This document shows, piece by piece, positions 1-5,890 of a stretch of 12,750 bases of DNA (positions within the stretch are counted from its first letter, which is position 1; the number at the start of each line of letters is the position of its first letter). This stretch comes from Methanomassiliicoccales archaeon (lineage in GTDB: Archaea; Thermoplasmatota; Thermoplasmata; Sysuiplasmatales; Sysuiplasmataceae). The notes under the pieces are model-generated. The model searched no databases, was not told the origin of the DNA, and saw only the letters and a list, made by a program, of their open reading frames with translations. The position numbers were made by a program, and so were the translations under genes. The stretch lies in NCBI GenBank assembly GCA_027365715.1, contig DAHXLZ010000341.1, positions 1-12,750 on the forward strand, read 5' to 3'.

Positions 1-48
1 GGTCCAGCAGTGACGATGCCCTCATACTTCCCCTTTCCGACACCGGGG
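1..48. repeat. Left arm of a 48-bp perfect inverted repeat (fold-back at window edge)
   Basis: Each base k from 1 to 48 is the complement of base 517-k, so this segment is the exact reverse complement of 469-516 inside lysA. The match fails at 49/468. Immediately after it, from about 50, the lysA frame is open and reads Gly-Val-Leu-His-Ile-Asp-Gly before Met at 71, as expected for native DAP decarboxylase N-terminal sequence, whereas the frame meets a stop (TGA at 11-13) inside the repeat. This is best explained as a chimeric or assembly fold-back at a contig end; a genuine inverted duplication continuing to the left cannot be excluded. Confidence 0.93.
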
Positions 49-49
49 C

Positions 50-1297
50 GGTGTTCTTCACATAGATGGCATGAGCTGTTCTGATATTGCAGAGAAGTTC
101 GGCACACCGGTTTTTGTCACTTCTGAACGCCGTATACGTGAAAATTACAGACGGATTCACGGTGCTTTTGCATCAAAGCGGAAGAAATTCAGGCTCCACT
201 ATGCACTGAAGGCAAACAACAATCTCTCCATAATACGCATCCTCCGGAGCGAGGGTGCAGGTGCAGACTGTTCCGGCCCTGCGGAAATATTCCTTGCGAA
301 GCTCTCCGGATTCAGTTCCGGGGAGATACTCTACAGTGGAAATTTTAACTCTGAGAGGGAACTCGAATATGCGTTGAAGTCAGGATGCATCATCAACCTC
401 GACGACGCGCCTCTTCTGGACAGACTGATTGCGTATGGCGATCCGTCGATAATATCATTCAGAATAAACCCCGGTGTCGGAAAGGGGAAGTATGAGGGCA
501 TCGTCACTGCTGGACCCGATGCCAAGTTCGGCATGAGGGAGCAGGAGGCCGTATCGGCATACAGGCATGCCAAAAAGGCAGGCATCAGGCGTTTTGGTAT
601 GCACATGATGACCGGCTCAAACGTGCTGGATGCGGAATACTTCCCGGTGGTTTCGGAGAAGCTTATGAGTATAGCCTCACGTATTTCATCCGAGCTGGGA
701 ATAGAGTTCGAATTCATCGATATAGGGGGCGGCTTCGGCGTCCCGTATCAGCCCGGCGAGGAACAGCTGCCGATTGAGGAAATCGCGGCATCTGTTGTCA
801 GCGTTTTTGAGGAAGGGCTGAACAGCAGCAATATGGGCGATCCCACCCTTGTAGTTGAGCCGGGAAGATATCTCGTCTGCGACTCAACGGTGCTCCTCTC
901 GACTGTAACGCATGTCAAGAGATCATACAAGACATTCATCGGGTGCGATGCGGGCATGAACACGCTTCTGCGCCCCGCTCTTTATGGTGCATATCACGAG
1001 GCACTGCTGGCGAACAGACTCGGCCTGAAGAAGAGCATTGTTGCCAACATCACCGGGCAGATATGCGAGAACAGCGACATGATGGCAAAGGACAGGAACA
1101 TGCCAGAGGCATCTACCGGAGATTTGCTGGCTTTCCTCAATGCTGGTGCGTACGGCTTCTCTATGTCGAGCAGATACAACACGAGGCCCATGGCTGCCGA
1201 GGTGCTGGTATCAGACGGAAAAGCGGAAATAATCAGGGAGAGAGAGGAATTCACGGATTTGATTCTGCGGCAGAGGATACCGCCCCGTTTACTTTGA
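50..1297 (+). CDS. lysA: Diaminopimelate decarboxylase, 5' end missing
   Basis: PLP enzyme of fold type III that decarboxylates meso-diaminopimelate to L-lysine, the last step of the DAP pathway. Numbering from ATG 71 (408 residues): the PLP lysine is K47 in HYALKANNN; GMHMMTGS at 176-183 follows the family; GGGFG at 219-223 and EPGR at 263-266 bind the cofactor phosphate; ICENSD at 331-336 holds the substrate-site cysteine; GAYGFSMSSRYN at 359-370 and RPMAAEVLV complete the C-terminal barrel. Codons 50-70 read GVLHIDG in frame, which resembles the usual residues ahead of the family N terminus, so the real start probably lies further upstream and was lost at the edge inverted repeat. ATG 71 would give only a nearly full-length enzyme. 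The dapL-like gene begins 9 bases after the stop, supporting lysine synthesis over another decarboxylase of the family. Confidence 0.93.
   Translation, partial: GVLHIDGMSCSDIAEKFGTPVFVTSERRIRENYRRIHGAFASKRKKFRLHYALKANNNLSIIRILRSEGAGADCSGPAEIFLAKLSGFSSGEILYSGNFNSERELEYALKSGCIINLDDAPLLDRLIAYGDPSIISFRINPGVGKGKYEGIVTAGPDAKFGMREQEAVSAYRHAKKAGIRRFGMHMMTGSNVLDAEYFPVVSEKLMSIASRISSELGIEFEFIDIGGGFGVPYQPGEEQLPIEEIAASVVSVFEEGLNSSNMGDPTLVVEPGRYLVCDSTVLLSTVTHVKRSYKTFIGCDAGMNTLLRPALYGAYHEALLANRLGLKKSIVANITGQICENSDMMAKDRNMPEASTGDLLAFLNAGAYGFSMSSRYNTRPMAAEVLVSDGKAEIIREREEFTDLILRQRIPPRLL
469..516. repeat. Right arm of the 48-bp perfect inverted repeat, inside lysA
   Basis: This arm is the native copy. It lies in the coding sequence of DAP decarboxylase and encodes the conserved Asn-Pro-Gly-Val-Gly-Lys-Gly-Lys-Tyr stretch around residues 133-141 (numbered from Met at 71). 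Its reverse complement occupies window positions 1-48, leaving 420 bases between the arms. Confidence 0.93.
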
Positions 1298-1300
1298 GGG
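1296..1300 (+). promoter_or_regulatory. Shine-Dalgarno site of dapL
   Basis: GAGGG overlaps the lysA stop codon (TGA at 1295-1297) and lies 6 bases before the dapL ATG. This supports translation of dapL from a shared lysA-dapL transcript. Confidence 0.55.
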
Positions 1301-1306
1301 ACCAAT

Positions 1307-2473
1307 ATGAAGAAGTCGAGAAGACTGCTGTCAATACCGCCTTACATCTTTGCTGATCTCGAGAGGCTGGAAGCCGAGAGAAGGAAAAGGGGGGAAGAGG
1401 TTATCTCCATGGGCATAGGCGATCCGGACCTGAGCCCTCCGGCAAGCGTCAGTGAAGCCCTTGTTTCATCGCTGAAGGAGGATGGAACGCACAGATATTC
1501 CACGAGCGCCGGCGAGCAGTACCTCAGAGAGGCCATAGCTGAGTGGTATCACGGCAGATTCGGCGTATCGGCAGACCCGGAAACGGAGGTCTGCGTGCTG
1601 ATTGGTTCAAAAGAAGGGCTGGCCAATCTTGCAAGGGCCATTGTCGATCCAGGAGATCATGTCCTCTGCCCGGACCCGGGATATCCAGTCTACGCCCAGG
1701 GCGGCGCCCTGCTTTCAGACGCTGTGCCTGAATTTTACCGCATGGATGAAAAATTTCTGCCCGTGCTCCCGTTCGAACATAACTGCCCTCTGATATACGT
1801 CAATCATCCCAACAATCCAACGGCGTCCTTTGCAACGCTTGCGGACATAGGCAGGATTTCAGACTCGGCCAGGGAATCAGGCGCAGTCCTGTGTTATGAC
1901 AATGCCTATTCTGAACTCTATTTCGGTGAAGACGCCCCGCCTTCAGTTCTGCAGTCCTCACATTCGAAGGAGGGCCTTGTTGAAATGCATTCGCTGAGCA
2001 AGACCTTCAACATGACTGGTTTCAGGGCAGGCTTCGCTGTTGGAGACAGCACCATTATTTCTTCCCTGAAGAAGATCAAATCTCAGACGGATTCCGGTGT
2101 TCCCAGGTTCATTCAGAGGGCCGGGACAGTCGCTCTCTCCATGTACTCGGGTGTGAACCGCCCCCTGGAGGTGGTGACTTCTGTCAGGGAATTCAGACGC
2201 AGAATGGATGCACTGGTCCGTGGATTGAATGCAGCAGGTTTTCACGCAACAATGCCTGCAGGGACGTTCTATCTCTGGCTCATGGTTAAAGGTTCCGGGA
2301 CTGAAATGGTCAGAGATATGCTGAATGCGGGTGTAGTCGCGGTGCCAGGAGTTGCCTTTGGCCCTGCCGGTGAAAATTATATACGCTTTTCAGTAACCAC
2401 GGAATTTGACAGCATTTTAAGGGCGGTAGAAGTCATTGGTAAAATGCCCGGACTTGATAAGTATCTTCCGTGA
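1307..2473 (+). CDS. dapL: Aminotransferase class I/II, LL-diaminopimelate aminotransferase-like
   Basis: 388-residue PLP enzyme of fold type I. DapL converts tetrahydrodipicolinate plus glutamate directly to LL-diaminopimelate, bypassing the acylated intermediates. Seen: PPYIFADLERLEAERR and GIGDPDLSPP near residues 11-45, typical of the DapL/LL-DAP aminotransferase group; YVNHPNNPT at 164-172 with the NNP cofactor motif; CYDNAYSELYF around D198 and Y201; SLSKTFNMTGFRAG at 229-242 with the internal aldimine lysine at K232; a C-terminal arginine in YIRFSVT that should bind the substrate carboxylate. The ATG follows the lysA stop by 9 bases, with GAGGG at 1296-1300 as ribosome site, so the two are an operon. 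Related aspartate/aromatic aminotransferases share these motifs; the lysA neighbour makes DapL the better call. Confidence 0.82.
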   Translation: MKKSRRLLSIPPYIFADLERLEAERRKRGEEVISMGIGDPDLSPPASVSEALVSSLKEDGTHRYSTSAGEQYLREAIAEWYHGRFGVSADPETEVCVLIGSKEGLANLARAIVDPGDHVLCPDPGYPVYAQGGALLSDAVPEFYRMDEKFLPVLPFEHNCPLIYVNHPNNPTASFATLADIGRISDSARESGAVLCYDNAYSELYFGEDAPPSVLQSSHSKEGLVEMHSLSKTFNMTGFRAGFAVGDSTIISSLKKIKSQTDSGVPRFIQRAGTVALSMYSGVNRPLEVVTSVREFRRRMDALVRGLNAAGFHATMPAGTFYLWLMVKGSGTEMVRDMLNAGVVAVPGVAFGPAGENYIRFSVTTEFDSILRAVEVIGKMPGLDKYLP

Positions 2474-2476
2474 ATG

Positions 2477-2481
2477 GTTTT
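2477..2481 (+). terminator. Possible T-tract terminator of the lysA-dapL operon
   Basis: A run of five T bases begins 4 bases after the dapL stop codon. Archaeal RNA polymerase can stop at oligo-T runs without a hairpin, but five T bases is a weak signal. Confidence 0.3.
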
Positions 2482-2732
2482 TCGAGCTTTGATCAGGCAG
2501 AACTCTGCAGTTCCGGAATGTATTCGGCGCGGACTTGCAGATGACTGTCGGCTGCTTTCATTCCCTGTCATTCCAGGACACGGTAACCACTGCTGTGGAT
2601 CCGTGCCGGAACGGCAGACATTGAAGCTCATGTCAGTGCACTGGTACTGCACTATGAAACAGTCAGATGATGCCGGCGCCATTCTTTCCGGGTTGGCATG
2701 GATCAGTTCAGTTATCCTACCGAATCCATAAA

Positions 2733-2771
2733 TGCTAATCGCTTCTTTAGCAAATAAGTGTCGATTTAGCA
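2733..2771. repeat. TTAGCA inverted and direct repeats upstream of vapBC
   Basis: TGCTAA at 2733-2738 and TTAGCA at 2747-2752 form a perfect 6-bp inverted repeat with an 8-base spacer. A third TTAGCA is at 2766-2771, 19 bases on, and a degenerate TTAAGCAC is at 2818-2825, just before the TATA-like box. Such clusters near toxin-antitoxin promoters are often operators bound by the antitoxin, but their positions relative to the transcription start are unproven. Confidence 0.4.
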
Positions 2772-2832
2772 CAGTGAATTCAAGACAAAAATACGAACAT
2801 TTTTCTCTCTCTTCCAGTTAAGCACAAATGAG

Positions 2833-2839
2833 TTTAAAT
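2833..2839 (+). promoter_or_regulatory. TATA-like box of vapBC
   Basis: TTTAAAT centred on 2836. The usual archaeal distance of about 25 bases puts the transcription start at or near 2861, exactly the TTG start of vapB; starting at ATG 2876 would leave a leader of about 15 bases. Confidence 0.55.
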
Positions 2840-2860
2840 GCCGGTTATACATCCAACTAA

Positions 2861-3118
2861 TTGATCGTAAAAAGAATGATACCCGGACCAAAAGGGCAGA
2901 TCGTGATTCCAAAGGAAATCCGAGAAAAACCGGGCATTAAAGAATATTCTGATGTTCTCGTTGATGTCAAAGAGGATATGGTTGTAATAAGCAGAGTGAG
3001 GCACCAATCTGTAAGCTACACAGATTTCTATGTCTCCACATATGCAAAAAAACTCAATCAGAAGGTTGATCTCAGGAAAGTGATGGACGGGGAATATGAA
3101 AGGAACATACTACATTGA
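2861..3118 (+). CDS. vapB: AbrB/SpoVT-type antitoxin VapB
   Basis: 85-residue antitoxin with an N-terminal swapped-hairpin (AbrB-like) DNA-binding domain and a C-terminal toxin-binding tail. Seen: GPKGQIVIPKEIR at residues 9-21 matches the AbrB core, followed by GIKEYSDVLVDV and VVISRV strands. The tail LRKVMDGEYERNIL at 71-84 looks like the helix that blocks VapC. It should neutralise VapC and repress its own promoter. The frame opens with TTG at 2861; ATG at 2876 (Met6) is an equally sensible start, giving 80 residues and losing no conserved sequence. Its last 23 bases overlap vapC. The pair is visibly richer in A+T and in AAA/GAA/ATA codons than the flanking genes, as is common for horizontally moving toxin-antitoxin modules. 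Confidence 0.85.
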   Translation: MIVKRMIPGPKGQIVIPKEIREKPGIKEYSDVLVDVKEDMVVISRVRHQSVSYTDFYVSTYAKKLNQKVDLRKVMDGEYERNILH

Positions 3119-3518
3119 CTCCAATGTTTTCCTTTATCCTGTCTTGTATCAGGGTTTGCCGGAAGTGGAATTTTCGAAGAAAATACTTTCCGCCATTGAA
3201 TGCAAAGAAATAAAGGCATACACTTCAACATTGACATGGGACGAGGTGTCTTTTGTCACCGAAAAATTACTTGGGAAAACAGACGCCATAGCTGTGGGAA
3301 AGAAGTTCATAAATTTTCCATTCCTCAGGCTTATCCCGGCGGATGATGAGATAATCAGAATGAGCCAGTTGTTCAGGGAGAAGTATAACCTGAAACCAGG
3401 AGATTCTATTCATCTGTCATCTGCCATTAAACGACAGATCAAAAGGATAGTTACAGATGACGGTGATTTTGACGATATTAAAGAGATCGAGCGAATACAG
3501 ATAAGCGAATTATCTTAA
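3096..3518 (+). CDS. vapC: PIN-domain ribonuclease toxin VapC
   Basis: 140-residue PIN-domain protein, the normal length for VapC. It would be a Mg2+-dependent endoribonuclease held inactive by VapB. The acidic active-site residues are all present: D8 in YIDSNVF, E50 in TWDEVSF, D103 in PGDSIHLSSA, and D121/D122/D124 in TDDGDFDDI. The toxin therefore looks catalytically intact. The ATG lies inside the vapB end (23-base overlap), with GGGGA just before it, so the two are translated together. Family members cut tRNA or rRNA; the target here cannot be read from sequence. There is a T5 run and hairpins downstream, separating it from the next gene. Confidence 0.88.
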   Translation: MKGTYYIDSNVFLYPVLYQGLPEVEFSKKILSAIECKEIKAYTSTLTWDEVSFVTEKLLGKTDAIAVGKKFINFPFLRLIPADDEIIRMSQLFREKYNLKPGDSIHLSSAIKRQIKRIVTDDGDFDDIKEIERIQISELS

Positions 3519-3528
3519 CCTTCAACTC

Positions 3529-3546
3529 CACTGTTTTTATGCAGTG
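3529..3546 (+). terminator. Possible terminator of vapBC
   Basis: CACTG at 3529-3533 pairs with CAGTG at 3542-3546, and the 8-base loop contains five T bases at 3534-3538. It begins 11 bases after the vapC stop. The oligo-T run could serve as an archaeal terminator whether or not the short stem forms. Confidence 0.4.
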
Positions 3547-3550
3547 CGTC

Positions 3551-3582
3551 AGAATGCACATAAAAATCCGGTTGTGCATTCT
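3551..3582. repeat. Perfect 10-bp inverted repeat between vapC and the permease
   Basis: AGAATGCACA at 3551-3560 is the exact reverse complement of TGTGCATTCT at 3573-3582, with a 12-base spacer. It sits 32 bases after vapC and about 50 bases before the TATA-like box of the permease gene, so it could be a 3'-end hairpin of the vapBC message or an operator. Confidence 0.75.
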
Positions 3583-3630
3583 TTGCCTTGCAGCAGCCCT
3601 GAATATCACAATGTCTCATACAACAAAAGA

Positions 3631-3637
3631 TTTTTAA
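3631..3637 (+). promoter_or_regulatory. TATA-like box of the DMT permease gene
   Basis: TTTTTAA centred on 3634 lies 25 bases before the GTG start at 3659. This is the spacing expected for a leaderless transcript beginning at the start codon, and it supports GTG as the start. Confidence 0.5.
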
Positions 3638-3658
3638 TCAGATGCGCAAGTCAACGGT

Positions 3659-4576
3659 GTGAAACGTGAAGTTGCTGCCGGATCCTCCATTGCTGTCGTC
3701 TCCGCCTTTGTCTGGTCCACATATTATATTTTTCTTCACATGCTTGGAAAGGTGTCATTTTTTTCAATTTTTCTCTATCCCTCTCTGGCCGGCGGCATTC
3801 TTTTCGTCCTGTATAGCCTCATGACTGAGGGAAGCGTCCGCCTTCCTTCAAAGAAAAGGGACATTCTCATCCCTGCACTGGGATATCTCGCATCACAGTT
3901 CATGATAATCCTGTCCACCGAAGTCAATGGCGGAGTAATAACCGCAACATTTGTTCTCGTCGGTGATGCCATTATTTCACCTTCGATAATTTATTTAATC
4001 GGCAGAAACAGATTCGTTCCAAATCTTTCCCTTTTCTTTCCCGGTGTTGTGCTTCTTGTCGTCTCTTCGGCAATACTTTCGCTGTTCGGCGGTCAGTTCG
4101 GCGTTCATTCCCTGTATGGCCTGATGCTCATTGTGACTGTTCCTTTTCTGATTGCGCTCTTTTTTGTATACACCAATGAGCGGATAATGGTCGACGGAAT
4201 GGCACGAATTCTCATGCCTACATTTTTTGTCTCTTCACTTCTCGTTTTCTTTCCGTTTCTCATTACGTCCTCCCGTGTCGTTCTGGCCCTCCCCGATTTT
4301 GCCGACGTCCTGATTTTAATTGTGACGGGCGCAACGTCAATGTTTGCCGGTTACTATCTGTTCTTTGCCGCTTCCAGGCTGACGGGTTTCACTCTCACTT
4401 CTATACTGATGTGCATGATACCTGTGTTTACGCTGCTCCTCAGCGCCGCCCTTATAGGTGTGCGCCTGACAACCGCTTCACTAGCTCTGATAATTGCTGC
4501 AGTATTGGGAGCCGCCCTGTGTACGATCGCTTTCAGCGAAGGGAAGAAGAGAGACCGCAGTCAGTCTTCAGAGTGA
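3659..4576 (+). CDS. EamA/DMT-family permease
   Basis: 305-residue integral membrane protein. Ten hydrophobic segments can be read at about 8-27, 34-55, 69-86, 91-115, 127-144, 153-172, 183-203, 215-236, 243-265 and 271-292, the layout of the drug/metabolite transporter superfamily with its two five-helix EamA repeats. The first helix has the family-like VVSAFVWSTYYIF stretch, and a charged tail EGKKRDRSQSSE ends the protein, probably in the cytoplasm. The substrate cannot be predicted; relatives export amino acids, nucleosides or other small metabolites. No recognisable SD site precedes the GTG, in keeping with a leaderless message from the TATA-like box at 3631. It appears to be a single-gene unit, closed by T tracts after 4576. 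Confidence 0.82.
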   Translation: MKREVAAGSSIAVVSAFVWSTYYIFLHMLGKVSFFSIFLYPSLAGGILFVLYSLMTEGSVRLPSKKRDILIPALGYLASQFMIILSTEVNGGVITATFVLVGDAIISPSIIYLIGRNRFVPNLSLFFPGVVLLVVSSAILSLFGGQFGVHSLYGLMLIVTVPFLIALFFVYTNERIMVDGMARILMPTFFVSSLLVFFPFLITSSRVVLALPDFADVLILIVTGATSMFAGYYLFFAASRLTGFTLTSILMCMIPVFTLLLSAALIGVRLTTASLALIIAAVLGAALCTIAFSEGKKRDRSQSSE

Positions 4577-4582
4577 CCGCTT

Positions 4583-4599
4583 CAGATTGAATCTGTTTT
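4583..4599 (+). terminator. Possible hairpin terminator of the permease gene
   Basis: CAGATTGAATCTG at 4583-4595 is a near-perfect palindrome, equivalent to a 5-bp stem with a three-base loop. It is followed directly by TTTT and starts 6 bases after the permease stop codon. Confidence 0.4.
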
Positions 4600-4822
4600 G
4601 GTTCGGCGTCAGACGTGAGTTTTGCAATCATGAAATAGTTTCCTTCGTAATGGCAAAATTCAGGTCAAAGAAGGACATGCGTTACAAACGATTCGATGAA
4701 GACAGATTATTGCTGCAATGCATGTGTGCAGTCACCAATCGGATGTACCGGCAATTTCCGATACCATGCTTACCAAAAGAGGCCGCGAAAGCCAATGAAT
4801 GAATTCATGGGATAAAGCGACC

Positions 4823-4830
4823 TTTTTTTT
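4823..4830 (+). terminator. T8 tract, likely archaeal terminator
   Basis: Eight consecutive T bases, flanked by ACC and GGT that can pair. A run of this length is an efficient stop signal for archaeal RNA polymerase and would insulate rnhC from transcription arriving from the left. Confidence 0.5.
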
Positions 4831-4888
4831 GGTAAATGCTCCAAAATTCTAACGCTAACATTGATAGCATGCCTCCTAATTCATCTCC

Positions 4889-5764
4889 GTGCGATACCGT
4901 TTCAGAATTCCTGAGCATGATGTGCAGAAGGCGGTTGACTTTTTCAGCGGCCTTGGCTTTTCTGTATCGGGAAACAATGCTGTGATGAACCTTAAAAGAG
5001 AGAAGTGCAGCATTTCCCTCTACAGTACTGGCACTGCAATCTGCGAACTTTCCGGAGACATCTACTCAGGACTCGTCAGAGATTATTTCACTTCCCTTCC
5101 ACTCGACTACAGGGAGTATGCGAGGAATGAACTGGGCCTGTCGCTCCCTGCATGCTGGGCCGGAAGTGATGAAGCTGGAAAGGGCGATTATTTCGGCCCG
5201 CTGGTAGTCGCTGCGGTATCCGTGAATGACAACATTGCAAGGAGACTTTTCATCGCCGGCATCACAGACTCAAAGCGTCTTTCCAGGTCCGAACTGGTCA
5301 GATTGAGTGAAAGCACATTTTCAATCGCAGGCAGCGGGAATATCGAAATCATTTGCATCTCACCATCCTCATATAACGCGCTTTACGACAAAATGCAGAA
5401 TATGAACGACATACTCGCATGGGCGCACCAGAAGGCAATACGTAATATTTCTTCTCGGAATCGATGCACGGCTGCAGTAATTGACAAATTTTCGTCAGAC
5501 AGGGCCGTTGACTGGATGAGAAAAGGCCTGCCTGAAATTAAGCTTCACGCTCTGACCGGCGGCGAAAGGGAAATAGCCGTTGCGGCTGCCTCTGTGCTGG
5601 CGTCCGCGAGATTTGTGAAAGAAATGGAAACTATCGGTGAGTCAACTGGTGCGGATATTCCGTTCGGAGCAGGTGATGCCGCGAGAAAGCTGGCAGGAAC
5701 AATCGTGAGTGAAAAGGGCATTGATTATTTCAGGAGAATTGGAAAGGCAAATTTCAGGCTTTGA
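4889..5764 (+). CDS. rnhC: Ribonuclease HIII-like protein with N-terminal TBP-like domain
   Basis: Cuts the RNA strand of RNA-DNA hybrids (R-loops, primers). Residues 1-75 resemble the TBP-like N-terminal domain specific to RNase HIII: the stretch CSISLYSTGTAICELSG aligns by eye with the CTITAYQSGK-type core of bacterial enzymes. The catalytic domain opens with AGSDEAGKGDYFGPLVV at 91-107, the HIII signature, giving D94 and E95. ITDSKRLS at 125-132 and VIDKF at 197-201 (D199) follow, then VAAASVLASA at 231-240. The fourth acidic residue is less clear; E226 or E228 in GGEREIA are the candidates. Length 291 is normal for HIII and long for HII. GTG 4889 is the only sensible start: a stop lies in frame at 4877 and the next Met is residue 32. 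Archaea usually rely on RNase HII, so this form is notable. No close gene partner is seen. Confidence 0.83.
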   Translation: MRYRFRIPEHDVQKAVDFFSGLGFSVSGNNAVMNLKREKCSISLYSTGTAICELSGDIYSGLVRDYFTSLPLDYREYARNELGLSLPACWAGSDEAGKGDYFGPLVVAAVSVNDNIARRLFIAGITDSKRLSRSELVRLSESTFSIAGSGNIEIICISPSSYNALYDKMQNMNDILAWAHQKAIRNISSRNRCTAAVIDKFSSDRAVDWMRKGLPEIKLHALTGGEREIAVAAASVLASARFVKEMETIGESTGADIPFGAGDAARKLAGTIVSEKGIDYFRRIGKANFRL

Positions 5765-5857
5765 ATGGCGTGGTGGAAATGCCGGCTGTCCGGTAACCTG
5801 CCATTGGCCCGCAACCGGCTGTCTGCAACCCGTTATAGCAATTTGCTGACCGTTTGC

Positions 5858-5865
5858 ATTAATTA
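5858..5865 (+). promoter_or_regulatory. TATA-like box of the ion-transporter gene
   Basis: ATTAATTA centred on about 5861 lies 29 bases before the ATG at 5891, so the message would start within a few bases of the start codon. Confidence 0.42.
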
Positions 5866-5890
5866 GGCCGGTGCGCAATGCCTTCCATAA

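Larger units (their letters stand above)
2474..2860. other. Gene-free stretch of 387 bases between dapL and vapB
   Basis: Open frames exist on both strands but their products are low-complexity or Cys/Ser-rich and resemble no family I know, so I call none. A T5 run at 2477-2481 just after the dapL stop could end its transcript. Three small hairpins follow one another: CCAC/GTGG at 2587-2598, TGCCG-GAA-CGGCA at 2604-2616, and AGTGCA/TGCACT at 2635-2653. From about 2730 the DNA becomes AT-rich and holds repeated TTAGCA motifs and the vapB promoter. Confidence 0.6.
4577..4888. other. Gene-free stretch of 312 bases between the permease and rnhC
   Basis: I see no convincing gene. It holds a short hairpin followed by T4 near 4583-4599, a 10-base palindrome ATGAATTCAT at 4799-4808, an eight-base T run at 4823-4830, and an imperfect inverted motif GCTAAC-ATT-GATAGC at 4854-4868 just before rnhC. 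An open frame running through the first half overlaps the end of the permease gene and has no family-like features. Confidence 0.55.

Noticed and set aside
2474..2731. Open frame of 85 codons directly after the dapL stop
   Set aside because: No ribosome site or family resemblance, unusual Cys/His/Trp content for a short protein, and it lies in the transition to AT-rich intergenic DNA. I treat it as chance.
2377..2772. 131-codon open frame on the minus strand across the dapL end
   Set aside because: It overlaps dapL coding sequence and the intergenic gap without recognisable domains, and the TTAGCA motifs fall inside it.
4494..4802. 102-codon open frame after the permease
   Set aside because: It begins in another frame of the permease gene and its translation has no domain or membrane pattern.
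5775..5830. Repeated CCGGCTGTC words between rnhC and the transporter
   Set aside because: Two nine-base copies and short inverted CCGGT/ACCGG words occur, but they are short, unevenly spaced and not tied to a promoter.
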